Source: CAVSSX01 sp963730735
GTDB lineage: Bacteria > Actinomycetota > Acidimicrobiia > Acidimicrobiales > RAAP-2
NCBI GenBank assembly: GCA_963730735.1
Contig: CAVSSX010000007.1
Coordinates: 1,426,001-1,490,000 of the forward strand
Length of the DNA stretch: 64,000 bases
Reading direction: 5' to 3'
Every line of letters starts with the position of its first letter. The first letter of the stretch is position 1. This document shows positions 15,850-25,380 of this stretch, in pieces. The notes under the pieces are model-generated. The model saw nothing but the letters and a program-made list of their open reading frames with translations. It did not search any database and was not told the DNA's origin. The translations under genes were made by a program, and so were the position numbers.

Positions 15850-17555
15850 CTAGATCGTCGAGGTGTCGGCGGTGTCCCGCCCGTTCCGCAGGACCTTGCC
15901 CGGTAAGGACCCGACGGGCTGGCCATCTTCGATGGTGGCCTGGCCATTGACCAGCACCCGGACCACACCGATCGGGTCGGCCAGCAGCCGCTTGGCCTCG
16001 CCGGGAAGGTCGAAGGCGGTACGCACCGGCGTCGCGTCGACCGTAGCCGGGTCGAGCACGGCGATGTCGGCGTGGAAGCCCTCGGCGATCCGGCCCCGGT
16101 CGCGAAGGCCGAAGAGCCGGGAGGGGACATCCGTCATCATCTGCCCGCCCGCTCGAGCGACACCAGCTGCTTGCCGCGGATCGAGTCACCCAGGAATCGG
16201 GTGGGATAGGCCGAGCCGAGCATGCGGTCCAGATGGGCACCGGCGTCGCTGCCGCCCAACACGACGTCGGGGTCCTCCCAGAGGGTGCGGCGGAGCTCCC
16301 AGTCGGCCGGGCCGTCGGAGGCCGGTTGTGGCCACAGCACCGTCCGGAGGTCGTCGGCGGCGACGATCTCCACGATGGTCTCGAAGGGATCCTGCCCTTC
16401 TCGCGGGCGATGTCGCCGACCAGCCGGTTGCGGTACGGCTCGTTGACCTCGGAGAACACGTCGCCGATCAGATACCGGTCGAACTCCGCCATGACCGGCA
16501 TGTTCGAATCGCGGGCCGACGCCAGAAGGCCGGCCGCTTGGCCGGGTCACGCAGCTCGGCGATGACCCGGTCGGAGGGCTGATCGAGGACAGGGCGCCAA
16601 CCGGGCAGTAGCCAGATGGCGCAGAACGTCTTGAAGCTCTGGTTGTTGTCGGCGAAGATCGGCATCGTCAGGGCCACCACCCGGCCGCCCAAGCTCCGGG
16701 CCCGGCCGACGGGCGCATCTGCCACGGGACCTTCTCGGGGTCGGCGGCCTCGACACCCAGCACGTTCCAGTTGAGCGGGCGGTGCGCCGTAGCCGACATC
16801 TGGGCGAGCAGCTCGACCTCGTCGTCGGCGAACCGACGCAGGCAGCCCTGCATGTTCGCCTCCAGAGCCGGTGCCGTCGTACTTCCCGAGCGAGCGCAGA
16901 GGGCCAGCAGCTCGCTCCTCGGACGCCCATCGGCTCGGAACGGGATCGCCGTCACCGTCGACCTCGGTGCTCGACCGGCTGGTGGAAAGCCCGAACCCCC
17001 CGCCGGCCAAGCGACTGGTCCAGCAGGGTGACCAGCTGCTCGACCTCTTCGGGGGTCGACTCCCGCTTGAAGTCCGTCCCGAGGACGTAGCGCCGCAGGG
17101 CGGAGTGTCCCACCATAAACCCGGCATTGACGGCCAGGCCGTTCTCGAGCCCGTCAGGAACTCGCCGAAGCTCTCCCAGGTCCACGGGACGCCTTCCTCG
17201 AGCGCCCGAGGGGCATGCCCTCGACCTGGGCCATCATGCGGCGGGTGTATCGGCGTCCGGCGCCTTCAGCGGGGCCAGGCTGAAGCCGCAGTTGCCGCCG
17301 ATCACCGTGGTCACCCCATGCCAGTTCGAGGGCGTGGCCGTCGGGTCCCACCACAGCTGGGCGTCGTAGTGCGTGCGGGCGTCGACGAAGCCCGGGGTCA
17401 CGATCGAGATCGGTGGCGTCCAGGGTGGTGGTCGCCGGCTCGTCGACCTGGCCCACGACGACGATCCGTCCGTCCCGCACGCCGACATCGGCCCGTCGGC
17501 CCGGGGTGCCGGTGCCGTCGACGACCAGGCCACCCAGGATCGCGTAGTCCAACAT
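15850..17555 (-). pseudogene. N-acyl-D-amino-acid deacylase / D-aminoacylase-type amidohydrolase, about ten frameshifts
   Basis: ATG 17555 (GGGGGG six bases upstream) starts MLDYAILGGLVVDGTGTPG, the usual beginning of these zinc amidohydrolases. Pieces in all three frames then follow in correct order: VTPGFVDARTHYDAQLWWDP (metal-binding D/H region; the usual HTH is THY here), GVTTVIGGNCGFSLAPL, VEGMP, GLAVNAGFMVGHSALRRYVLG, ALEANMQGC, RPLNWNVLGV, VVLGGSDAGAHLDRMLGSAYP (active-site Asp) and GRIAEGFHADIAVLDPATVD, with the stop at 15850. Shifts lie near 17410, 17240, 17160, 17010, 16920, 16870, 16720, 16520, 16400 and 16140. All expected regions remain and no large deletion is seen, so this is either a recent pseudogene or badly called sequence. 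Confidence 0.82.
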
Positions 17556-17768
17556 GTACATCCCCCCAGCTCGACTGCGGTCCGGGACCTCGCGCCAGCG
17601 GTGCGCCCGGTCGACCCCCTGCAACGATCCGATCCTACGCAGCCGGGTCCGGGCGCGCCCCGGCCGACCGGACGAGGCGAGAGGAGCCGGAGGTGGCACC
17701 TGGAGCCAGCACCCGCGCCAGGTGGGCCTCGGGCCAGAACCATGACGACCGAGCGGTGCTGCTCGGAG

Positions 17769-18437
17769 CTAGGTGGTCGGCAGGCGCTCGCTCAGTTTGG
17801 CCAGGGCGTCGCTGGCGGCGTGGCCGCGGCCGAGTTGGCCACACGTCGACCACCGGTGCAGCTGAGCGGAGCCTTCCGCCCAGTACCGCCGCCTTGTTCG
17901 CCGCATCCTCGGCGACTGGCGACAGTTGCTGAGCGGTGGTGGCGGCCAGGTTCGCCGCCTTGTGGGCCGCATCCTCGGCCACCGGCTGGAGCTGTCGAGC
18001 GGTGGTGGCGGCCAGCTCGCCGCCTTGTGGGCCGCATCCTCGGCCACCGGCTGGAGTTGGTGCGCGGCCTTCGACGCCAGAACCGCGGCCTTGTTCGCCG
18101 CATCCTCGGCCACCGGCTGGACCTGACGGGATGCCTTCTTTGCCAGTTTCGCCGCCTTGTGGGTTGCCTCCTCGGCCACCGGCTGGAGCTGGCGAGCGGC
18201 CTTCGTCGCCGACGCGGCCGCCTGCTGCGTGCTCTGGGCCACCCCGGCACCCGACTCCTGGGCCAGGTCGGCCACGACATCGCGAACCTTCTTGAGGCCT
18301 TCGCCGGCGGCGGCGATCGCCGGACCAGCGTCGATGGCAGCGGCCCGGGCGCGGCGTCGGGCCCGTCGACCGGCGGCGCCGGCGTCATGGGCCTTTCGCT
18401 TGGCGGTCGCCGTCACCGCCGGGACGGACCCGCTCAT
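17769..18437 (-). CDS. Ala/Lys-rich 22-residue-repeat protein, two compensating frameshifts
   Basis: ATG 18437 starts a basic head (RRARRRARAAA), then an amphipathic helix (LKKVRDVVADLAQESG) and about five copies of a 22-residue unit near ARQLQPVAEDAAHKAAKLAxK. The repeats change frame where one DNA unit is 65 instead of 66 bases (near 18025), and homology returns to the first frame near 17870 before the stop at 17769. The repeat is predicted to be a continuous amphipathic helix with Pro-Val kinks, resembling phasin, LEA or apolipoprotein-like granule/membrane-surface proteins; no family is recognised. A DoxX gene lies directly upstream in the same direction. Confidence 0.6.
   Translation of the reverse strand: MSGSVPAVTATAKRKAHDAGAAGRRARRRARAAAIDAGPAIAAAGEGLKKVRDVVADLAQESGAGVAQSTQQAAASATKAARQLQPVAEEATHKAAKLAKKASRQVQPVAEDAANKAAVLASKAAHQLQPVAEDAAHKAASWPPPPLDSSSRWPRMRPTRRRTWPPPPLSNCRQSPRMRRTRRRYWAEGSAQLHRWSTCGQLGRGHAASDALAKLSERLPTT
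17903..18186. repeat. 66-bp tandem repeat coding for the 22-residue unit
   Basis: The block GCATCCTCGGCCACCGGCTGGAG recurs with starts at 17903, 17969, 18034, 18100 and (variant) 18166. The spacing is 66, 65, 66 and 66 bases. The single 65-base unit marks a one-base loss and explains the frame change in the encoded protein. Confidence 0.85.
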
Positions 18438-18458
18438 GGTCGACGGCGTCGGGGCGTG

Positions 18459-18926
18459 TCAGAGGCCTTGTGCCACGGCACCCTCGATCGTCTTCACCCG
18501 GCGCTTGGCCCGCCACCCGAGCGACGGCGCTCCCTCGGTGTCGACGGCGGCCAGGATGAGCCCGCCGAAGAGGGCGACGTTCTTCAGGAAGTGGAGTCGC
18601 TGCTGGGCCCGCTCGGTCTCGTCGGTCTCCTCCCAGAACCGGTGTCCGGCGTGGGTCGAGACGACGAGGGAGCCCATGAGGGCGACGCTGGCCAGACGCC
18701 GGGCCTTGCCGAGCGCCAGGAGAAGGCCGGCGATGATCTGGATCCCACCGTTGACGCGCACGGCGACCGCGGGTCGACGCCGCCCGGGCCCGTCCGGGCC
18801 GTGGACGGCTCAGCGCCCGCCACGTCGCCACGCAGTTGGGCCGCCGGTACCGCGCAGGGCGTTCACGCCGTCGGCGATGAAGATCGAGGCCAGGAGCGGA
18901 CGAGCGATTCGGCGAGAGAGAGGCAT
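18459..18926 (-). CDS. DoxX-family membrane protein, N-terminal frameshifts
   Basis: ATG 18926 starts MPLSRRIARPLLASIFIADGVNALR, the DoxX N-terminal helix. The literal frame stops at 18810, but homology passes through another frame and returns before 18761 (VNGGIQIIAGLLLALGKARRLAS), continuing to 18459. The two shifts compensate. The C-terminal part shows AGHRFWEE and RLHFLKNVALFGGLILAA, diagnostic of DoxX four-helix membrane proteins. The role is unclear; relatives occur in thiosulfate:quinone oxidoreductase and redox/stress complexes. Confidence 0.78.
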
Positions 18927-19107
18927 GGAACCGTTCTACCCCAGTACGGCCGGACCAAAGCCCCGCCACGTCGCCGGAGGGCCGGAATAACCGGCCGCCA
19001 GGGAGGCCGTGTCGCATCCCCTGGCCGTCGGGTCACCAGAGGGACGGGATCAACAGACAATCGACAGGAAGGGTACGTTCAGGCACGGACCGGGCATACA
19101 TTGCAGC

Positions 19108-19464
19108 ATGACCAAGCGAGTGTGGATGAGGTCGACCGGTCCGAACACGTACCGGATCACGAAGGTCGACGGCATCGACCCGGACCCCGAACTGGCGGTG
19201 GGTGCGGGACCCCGACCGGCCTGGGACCTGATTTGGGTGGACGGCGAACTGTCCTTCGACACGCTCGTCCACATCGATGGGGTAGCCACCTACCTCATGC
19301 CGGACAAGATGCACTGGGAGGACCGGACCCTGCAGCAACTGCGCGACCAGGGGCCCACCACGAAATTGACGGGCCCGGAGGCCGGACCGGTCACGCCGGT
19401 CGTGGATCCGGCCGTAAGTGAGGCCTGTGCGGAGGACCGGCCCGGAGGCCCGACGCCGGACTAG
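19108..19464 (+). CDS. Hypothetical protein, 118 aa
   Basis: ATG 19108 begins MTKRVWMRSTGPNTYRITKVDG. It is a soluble, acidic protein with a beta-rich middle (AWDLIWVDGELSFDTLVHIDGV) and a low-complexity Pro/Glu tail. The frame opens earlier at 19009 without support; the ribosome site is weak. Its stop overlaps the stop of the convergent YegP-like gene by three bases. I do not recognise the family. Confidence 0.55.
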   Translation: MTKRVWMRSTGPNTYRITKVDGIDPDPELAVGAGPRPAWDLIWVDGELSFDTLVHIDGVATYLMPDKMHWEDRTLQQLRDQGPTTKLTGPEAGPVTPVVDPAVSEACAEDRPGGPTPD

Positions 19465-19658
19465 CTCTCGGTCGGCGTGACCATCATCTTGGCGGCGTGC
19501 TTGAACTCGCCCCGAAGGATGCGGTCGGCCATCGCTCTCGCATCGTTCTGCTTCTCGTAGCCCGGGCCACCGTCGGTGGCGATGACGGCGCCGTTGTCGG
19601 CGTCGAGACGCCACGCCCACCTGCCGTCCTGTCGAAGGTAGAGCACTCGTTTCGGCAT
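19461..19658 (-). CDS. YegP/DUF1508-like small protein, 65 aa
   Basis: ATG 19658 has AAAGGGGG six bases upstream. The product RWAWRLDADNGAVIATDGG...YEKQNDARAMADRI matches the YegP-type repeat: an aromatic-Trp strand, a turn containing NGxVIA, and a C-terminal helix with repeated Ala. One repeat is present. Proteins of this type are small and cytoplasmic with poorly defined function. Confidence 0.7.
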   Translation of the reverse strand: MPKRVLYLRQDGRWAWRLDADNGAVIATDGGPGYEKQNDARAMADRILRGEFKHAAKMMVTPTES

Positions 19659-20008
19659 GTGAACCCCCTTTGGAACACGACGAGACTACCGAGGTCGGCG
19701 TGCAATATCGGCCACCGGACGAAGGCGTCACCTGGTCCTCACACACCCGTCGCTCACGTCGATCTGGTGGCGAATGGCGGCCACCGGGCCACCGCCCGGG
19801 ACGTCGCAGTTCCTGCGTCGGCGAAGGCTCGATCTGGTCGACGACGGACGGGGGCCGGAGGGGCGCCACCTCCCGGCACGTCGTCGTGGTATTCAAGAGG
19901 CGTGGCGTCGGGTGGGGGAGTGCCGCCTTCGTCCCGGGTGCACCCCGTTCGGCGAGGTCGGGTCCGAGCACCGCACACCCCGGGACCGGAACGACGGGAG
20001 TTGACTGC
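19659..20008. other. Intergenic region upstream of the acyl-CoA dehydrogenase
   Basis: About 350 bases with no supported gene. Open frames here are GC-driven and lack family similarity. It must contain promoters for the divergent YegP-like and acyl-CoA dehydrogenase genes, but no clear hexamers were identified. Confidence 0.4.
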
Positions 20009-21295
20009 ATGAGCATCGCAGTGGAACCGCTGGAGGAGTATCGGGGTGGCGTCCGGCACTGGTTGGCCGAGAACATGCCGAAGCTCGACGGTCGGCGGAT
20101 GGGGCGGGGCGGTCCGCACAAGGGCGAACTGAGCGACGATGACCGCGTGGCCCGGGCCCGGATGCTGCAGCGACGACTCTTCGATGGGGGCTACGCCGGC
20201 ATCGCCTGGCCGTCGGAGTACGGGGGTCAGGGGTTGCCACCGGCCTACCAGCGCATCTTCGCCGAGGAGTCGAGCGGCTACGAGCTGCCACTGTGGCTCA
20301 ACATGTCGACGTTGGCCATCCTGGCCCCGACCATCCTCGAGTTCGGCACCGAGGAGCAGAAGCAGCGCCACCTCCCGGCCATGTTGAAGGGCGAGGAGTT
20401 CTGGGCGCAGCTGCTGTCGGAGCCCACCGGCGGCTCCGACCTCGCCGGTGCGGTGACCCGGGCCGATCGCGACGGTGACGTCTGGCTCCTCAACGGCTCG
20501 AAGATCTGGAGCTCGGGGGCCCACCTGCGGGATCTCGGCATGTGCCTGGCCCGGACCGACTGGGACGTCCCGAAGCACAAGGGCCTGACCATGTTCGCCC
20601 TCGACCTCCATCAGCCCGGCGTCGAGATCAACCCCATCCGGCTGGTGTCGGGGTCGTCGGACTTCTGTCAGGAGTTCTTCACCGACGTGGTGCTCACCGA
20701 CGCCCAGGTGGTGGGTGAGGTCAACGAGGGCTGGGCGGTCGCCTCACGGATCCTGATCCACGAGCGCAACGCCGTCGGCGGCGGGTCCCAGTGGGCGGGC
20801 GGGGCCCACGGCGGGGGATCGGGTCGAGGCCGGTCCCGTCGCGGCCCGGTCCAGCGGTTCGTGGACCTGGCCGAGGCGGCGGGCCGTTCGGACGACACCC
20901 GGGTCCGCCAGCTGGTGGCCGAGGCACAAGTCCTGGGCACGGTGCGCGGTCAGCTCTCTCGACGCGTGGCCGCCGGAATTCGCGGCGGCCACCTGCCCGG
21001 AGCGGCCAGCTCCATGCTGAAGCTGATGACGTCGACCGCCTCGGTTCGTTTGACCGACATCGGCTTCGAGCTGGCCGGACCCGACGCCGTGCTCGGGTCC
21101 ACCGCCGAGGTCGGCCTGCGCCAGTTCGGTGAGGACTACCTGACCCGGCAGACCATCTGCCTGGGCGGTGGGACCAACGAGATGCAGCTCAACATGATCT
21201 CCGAGCGGGTGCTGGACATGCCCCGAGAGCTCTCCCTCGACCGGAACGTCCCCTACGGGGAGGTCCGTCGCAACGCCGTGGTCCGCCCCGGCTGA
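20009..21295 (+). CDS. Acyl-CoA dehydrogenase
   Basis: 428 residues. ATG 20009, preceded by GGGAG, starts the N-terminal helical domain (SIAVEPLEEYRGGVRHWLAEN). The middle beta-domain carries the flavin/substrate strands AQLLSEPTGGSDLAG and LNGSKIWSSGAHL, and the C-terminal helices include TICLGGGTNEMQLNMISERVL. The base glutamate that medium-chain enzymes carry before this GT motif is Gly here, so the catalytic base must be elsewhere or on a partner subunit, as in actinobacterial heteromeric enzymes. A Gly/Arg-rich insertion (GGAHGGGSGRGRSRRG) sits near residue 265. FAD-dependent alpha-beta dehydrogenation of an unidentified acyl-CoA is expected. Confidence 0.9.
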   Translation: MSIAVEPLEEYRGGVRHWLAENMPKLDGRRMGRGGPHKGELSDDDRVARARMLQRRLFDGGYAGIAWPSEYGGQGLPPAYQRIFAEESSGYELPLWLNMSTLAILAPTILEFGTEEQKQRHLPAMLKGEEFWAQLLSEPTGGSDLAGAVTRADRDGDVWLLNGSKIWSSGAHLRDLGMCLARTDWDVPKHKGLTMFALDLHQPGVEINPIRLVSGSSDFCQEFFTDVVLTDAQVVGEVNEGWAVASRILIHERNAVGGGSQWAGGAHGGGSGRGRSRRGPVQRFVDLAEAAGRSDDTRVRQLVAEAQVLGTVRGQLSRRVAAGIRGGHLPGAASSMLKLMTSTASVRLTDIGFELAGPDAVLGSTAEVGLRQFGEDYLTRQTICLGGGTNEMQLNMISERVLDMPRELSLDRNVPYGEVRRNAVVRPG

Positions 21296-21331
21296 TCACC
21301 GCCGACGACCATTCTCGGGAGGGCGGCCGGG

Positions 21332-22456
21332 TCAGCGGCCGAGGCCGAGGATCCGGGAGGCCAGGATATTGCGCTGGATCTGCGCCGTGCCGCCCAGGAT
21401 GGTGGTGGCCCGGGAGCGGAGGTAGCGGTTGTACCAGACGTCCTCACCGAGGGACGCCGCCGGTCCGAGGATCCCGAGGGCCGTGTGCAGCAGCTGCTGG
21501 TCGGTGGCGGACATCAGCAACTTGTCCACCGACCCGTCGGGGCCCGGTTCGGCGCCGTCCATGCGCCGGGTGAGCGCGGCCAACTGACGTAGGCGCAGCA
21601 CCTCGATGGCGACGGCCGATCGGGCGACGGCCTGGCGGGTGGCGCTGTCGTCGGCGAGTCCCCGCTCGTCGGCCAACCGGGCCAGGCGGCTCAGGAGTCC
21701 CGGGAATTCGGCCTGGGCGCCGATGTCCGACGGGCCCCGCTCGTAGGCCATCGTCGTCTGGGCGATGCTCCAGCCGTGGTTGACCTCACCGATCAGGTTC
21801 GACGCCGGCACGACCACGCCGTCGAAGAAGACCTCGCAGAAGTGGTGACGGTTGCCGCTGGCCTCGGTGATGGGCACGACGCTCACACCGGTCGACGCCA
21901 TGTCGACAATGAACACGCTGATCCCAGCCTGTTTTGGCCCCTCGGAGCTGGTCCGGGCGAGGAGAAAACAGAACGTGGCGAACATGCCCCGACTGGTCCA
22001 GATCTTCTGGCCGTCGATCACGAAATTGTCGCCGTCGGCTCGGGCCCGGGTGGTCAGGCTGGCCAGGTCCGAGCCCGCCCCCGGCTCCGAGAACCCCTGG
22101 CACCACAGCTCCTCGGAGGCCAGCAACGGCGGGAGGTAGCGGCGCTTCTGCTCCTCGGAGCCGTGCGACATGATCGCCCGACCGATGTAGCCGATAGAGG
22201 GTGGTGGTGGGGCGCCGATCCGGCCGAGTTCTTGCTGGAGGATCGTCTCCTCCATGAACGAGAGACCCTGGCCGCCGTACTCGGTCGGCCACGACATCCC
22301 GATCCATCCGCCGGCGAACAGTTCCCGGTGCCAGGCCACCAGCGCTTCGTGGTGCTCCTTGGGGTCTGCCGGCATGGTGCGAGGCGCATGGTCGGCCAGC
22401 CACGCCCGGAGGCGGGTCCGGAACGCTGCTTCCTCTGGACTGTCGGCCAGGTCCAC
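21332..22456 (-). CDS. Acyl-CoA dehydrogenase
   Basis: 374 residues from GTG 22456, chosen because AGGAGG lies seven bases upstream and DLADSPEEAAFRTRLRAWL is the normal N-terminus; an open upstream ATG at 22522 has no such support. Features in order: WPTEYGGQGLS, the flavin strands GFSEPGAGSDLASL and IDGQKIWTSRGMFATFC, and C-terminal TILGGTAQIQRNILASRIL. As in the previous gene the medium-chain-type base glutamate is absent. It is divergent from the crotonase at 22589 and probably belongs to the same acid-degradation set. Confidence 0.92.
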   Translation of the reverse strand: MDLADSPEEAAFRTRLRAWLADHAPRTMPADPKEHHEALVAWHRELFAGGWIGMSWPTEYGGQGLSFMEETILQQELGRIGAPPPPSIGYIGRAIMSHGSEEQKRRYLPPLLASEELWCQGFSEPGAGSDLASLTTRARADGDNFVIDGQKIWTSRGMFATFCFLLARTSSEGPKQAGISVFIVDMASTGVSVVPITEASGNRHHFCEVFFDGVVVPASNLIGEVNHGWSIAQTTMAYERGPSDIGAQAEFPGLLSRLARLADERGLADDSATRQAVARSAVAIEVLRLRQLAALTRRMDGAEPGPDGSVDKLLMSATDQQLLHTALGILGPAASLGEDVWYNRYLRSRATTILGGTAQIQRNILASRILGLGR

Positions 22457-22588
22457 CGTCGTGCCTCCTGCGACCTGTCGAAGTCGCCCATATGCCGTGA
22501 AACCGAAATTGAATATAGTCACTCACTGATCGACGACGTCGGGGCCGATTGAGGCTCAGTCGCTGATCACCGGACCGGGGGGAGGGCA

Positions 22589-23320
22589 GTGATCGACGAC
22601 GACGGCGTCCTGGAAGTGGTCCTCACGTGGCCCGACGTGCGCAACGCCCTCGGCCCGGATGACGCCGACGTCCTGACGACCCGGTTGGACGAGGCCGAGG
22701 ACGAGCGCTGCCGGGCTGTCGTGCTGTCGGCGGAAGGCACGTCCTTCTGTGCCGGTGGCAATCTGCGCGAGGTGTGGCAGATGGCCCAGGACGGCGAGGA
22801 TGCCGTCCGGGCACGGATCTATCGTTCGTTCCAGGGGCTGATCCGCCGGATCCAGACGCTCCCGGTACCGGTGATCGCCGCGGTGGACGGCGCGGCCATC
22901 GGCCTGGGCTTCGACCTGGCGCTGGCCTGCGATCTCCGGTTCTTCGGTCGCAACGGATGGGTGCAGCAAGGCTGGGCCTCGGTGGGGCTGATTCCGGCCA
23001 CTGGGGGCTTCCACTTCCTCAAGCAGCTCGGCGGTCGCCAGCTGGGATGGGAACTGCTGTGCGACCGGAGCCACCGGCTCGACAACGGCGAGCTCGAGCG
23101 CCTCGGTCTGGGCCGAGCGGTGGAGGACGCCGGGGTGGCCGCCCGGGCGGCCGCCGCCGACCTGGCCGGGGTACCCCGGGACGTGTTGGCGGCCAGCAAG
23201 GAGCTGCTGGCCATCGACGGTCTGGATCCCTACCTGGACCGGGCCCGCGAGATCCAGGCCGGCTTCTTCGTCGGCCCTCGGTTCGCCGCCTACGTCGAAC
23301 AGGTCTTCGGCCGCCCGTGA
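22589..23320 (+). CDS. Crotonase-family (enoyl-CoA hydratase/isomerase) protein
   Basis: 243 residues from GTG 22589 with a GGGGGGAGG site. The oxyanion-hole strands are SFCAGGNLREV and DGAAIGLGFDLALACD. The positions of the two hydratase glutamates (rat crotonase Glu144/Glu164) hold Asp109 and Trp129, exactly 20 residues apart, so simple enoyl-CoA hydration by the classical mechanism is doubtful. It stands first in the run crotonase, dehydrogenase, crotonase on this strand. Confidence 0.88.
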   Translation: MIDDDGVLEVVLTWPDVRNALGPDDADVLTTRLDEAEDERCRAVVLSAEGTSFCAGGNLREVWQMAQDGEDAVRARIYRSFQGLIRRIQTLPVPVIAAVDGAAIGLGFDLALACDLRFFGRNGWVQQGWASVGLIPATGGFHFLKQLGGRQLGWELLCDRSHRLDNGELERLGLGRAVEDAGVAARAAAADLAGVPRDVLAASKELLAIDGLDPYLDRAREIQAGFFVGPRFAAYVEQVFGRP

Positions 23321-23360
23321 CGCAGCGCTGTCGGGGAGTCGGTCGGGGAGGAGGTCCTCG

Positions 23361-24425
23361 ATGAGGTTCGCGCTCACCGAGGAGCACGAGGCACTGGCGG
23401 TCACCGCCGGCCGATGGGCCGCATCGGAGTTCGGGGCGAGTCGCTTGCGGCAGGTCGCCGCCGGGCAGCCGCTCGACACCGGGGCCGTGTGGTCGCAACT
23501 GGCCGAATTCGGGTGGTCGGGGATCCTGGTGTCCGAAGAGCTCGGCGGCTCGGGCGGGACCGTGCTCGACGGTTGCCTGATCGCCGAACAGCTGGCCCGG
23601 CACCTCGTCCCCGTGCCGTTCGTCGGTCCGGCCCTGGTGGTGGCCACGGCCGCCGACCTGCTGGAGGCCACCGAGCGTGCGCAGGTCTTGACCGACCTGG
23701 CCGACGGTTCGGCGACGTACGCCCTGGTGGTGGACGAGCAACTCCGTTGGCCACCCCAGGCCGGCGCGGGACGGGCCTTCGAGTGGCTGCCCGGCGCCGG
23801 ACTGCTGCAGCCGGGCGGGGGCGGGCTCACGGTGGGCCACGAGGCGGCGTCCCCCGTGCCCTGTCAGGACCTCCTGCGTCAGGTGGGGCAGCTCCCGGCG
23901 ACCGGCGGGGGGTCGGCGCCCGAGGGACCGGCCGCCGACCGGGTCGTGGCCGTGGCCCACGTGGGCCTGGCCGCCGCCCTGGTCGGCTCGATGGCGGGGG
24001 CCATGGCCACCGCTCTCGAGCACGTGAAGTCGCGTGAGCAGTTCGGCCGGACGATCGGCTCCTTCCAAGCGGTCCAGCACCTGTGCGCCGACATGCTGGT
24101 GGATCTCGAGAGTTCGCGGACGGCGACCTACGGGGCGGCGTGGCTGGTGGACAACGCGCCGACGGACGAGGCGTTGTTGGCTGGGGCGACCGCCAAGGCC
24201 TGGTGTGCGGCGGCGGCCCGCCGGGTGTGCGAGACGGCCATCCAGCTCCATGGGGGCATGGGATACACGTGGGAGTGCGACGCCCACCTCTACCTGCGTT
24301 CGGCGCTGTTCTGTGCCGACGCCTTCGGCGGGGAGCAGGGCGCACTCGAAGCGGTTGCCGCTTCGGTGTTCGCCCAGGTCCCGACCGAACGACCGACCGA
24401 CCCGAGCGACGAGGAGGACACATGA
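23361..24425 (+). CDS. Acyl-CoA dehydrogenase (short FadE-type)
   Basis: 354 residues from ATG 23361, shorter than the neighbours as usual for the partner-type FadE subunits. The start MRFALTEEHEALAVTAGRWAASEFG is typical. The flavin domain is degenerate, with no clear SEPGAGSD motif, while the C-terminal part keeps KSREQFGRTIGSFQAVQHL and LHGGMGYTWECDAHLYLR. Such subunits in actinobacteria commonly pair with a second dehydrogenase polypeptide. The TGA overlaps the next ATG (ATGA), which indicates translational coupling to the crotonase. Confidence 0.88.
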   Translation: MRFALTEEHEALAVTAGRWAASEFGASRLRQVAAGQPLDTGAVWSQLAEFGWSGILVSEELGGSGGTVLDGCLIAEQLARHLVPVPFVGPALVVATAADLLEATERAQVLTDLADGSATYALVVDEQLRWPPQAGAGRAFEWLPGAGLLQPGGGGLTVGHEAASPVPCQDLLRQVGQLPATGGGSAPEGPAADRVVAVAHVGLAAALVGSMAGAMATALEHVKSREQFGRTIGSFQAVQHLCADMLVDLESSRTATYGAAWLVDNAPTDEALLAGATAKAWCAAAARRVCETAIQLHGGMGYTWECDAHLYLRSALFCADAFGGEQGALEAVAASVFAQVPTERPTDPSDEEDT

Positions 24426-25338
24426 GCGAGGCGCCCGACACCGAAGCCGGCCCGGCGGCACCGACCGAGGCCGCCGCCGAGACCGACATGGTGCTCTACG
24501 AGGTGATCGAACGCACATCGCCCGCATCACCCTCAACCGGCCGCACCGACGCAACGCCATCTTGATGCCCGACATGAACCTCGAGCTCCATGACCTGTTC
24601 GCCGCCGCCCAGGACGACGACGACATCAAGGTCATCGTGTTCGCCGCCACCGGGCCGCACTTCTGCGCCGGAGAGGACGTGAACCGGGTGCCGGCCGAGA
24701 CGTTCGGGTTGAAGAAGGGCGAACGGCTGGCCCAGTCCCGGCGCATCCGCGGGATCGTGAAGGGCCGGACCGACGGCCCGGGCCTGTTGACCTGCGACAA
24801 GACCGTCATCGCCTCCGTGCAAGGGGCGGCCTACGGCCTCGGCTTCAACCTGGCGCTCTCGTGCGACATGATCATCGCCGCCGATGACGCCCTGTTCTCC
24901 CGGCGCCAGACCCGCATCGGGTTCGGGGGCTTCGACATGCTGCTGCCGGTGGTGTTGCTCAAGCTGGGCATCAACCGCGGCTACGAGCTCATCCTCACGG
25001 GTCGCAAGGTCACGGCCCAGGACCTCTACGACTGGGGGGCCGTCTCGTCCGTCGTCCCCCGCGAGAACCTGGCCGAGGAGACCCTCCGCTACGCCCGGGC
25101 GGTGGCGCTCCACTCGACCGACGGCCTGATGATCGGTCGCCAGGCCAAGAAGCTCTTCTGGGACATGATGGGCCTCTCGAAGTGGAACGACTTCGTGGCC
25201 ATCGGGCACCCGCTGTTCACCAACCTGGTGTGGCGGGAGGACGAGACCAACCTTTTGAAGGAGCGGGCCCGCACCGGGAACGCCCGGGCGGCCCTGGATG
25301 CCGTGCACCAGCGTTGGGAGGAGCTGGGCTTCGACTGA
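24422..25338 (+). CDS. Crotonase-family protein, one frameshift near 24510
   Basis: ATG 24422 overlaps the preceding stop. The first ~30 codons (ending MVLYEVIER) are in one frame and the rest (IARITLNRPHRRNAI onward) in another: one base is missing near 24510, as comparison with the paralogue at 28401 shows. The full length is ~305 residues, longer than usual crotonases, with the extra loop VPAETFGLKKGERLAQSRR after the oxyanion strand. The glutamate positions are Asn (codon 24847) and Gln (codon 24907). The C-terminal region LMIGRQAKKLFWDMMGLSKW is shared only with the paralogue. Confidence 0.85.
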
Positions 25339-25360
25339 GCCCGGGGCGACGGGCCCGGGC
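25339..25360 (+). terminator. Hairpin between convergent crotonase and TetR genes
   Basis: GCCCGGG (25339-25345) and CCCGGGC (25354-25360) form a 7-bp GC stem directly after the crotonase stop, 20 bases before the stop of the convergent TetR gene. Confidence 0.5.
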
Positions 25361-25380
25361 GGCCACGGAACGGACCGACG

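Noticed and set aside
17903..18186. Regular 66-bp repeats as a CRISPR array
   Set aside because: Units are contiguous without unique spacers and encode a protein repeat; no cas genes are near.
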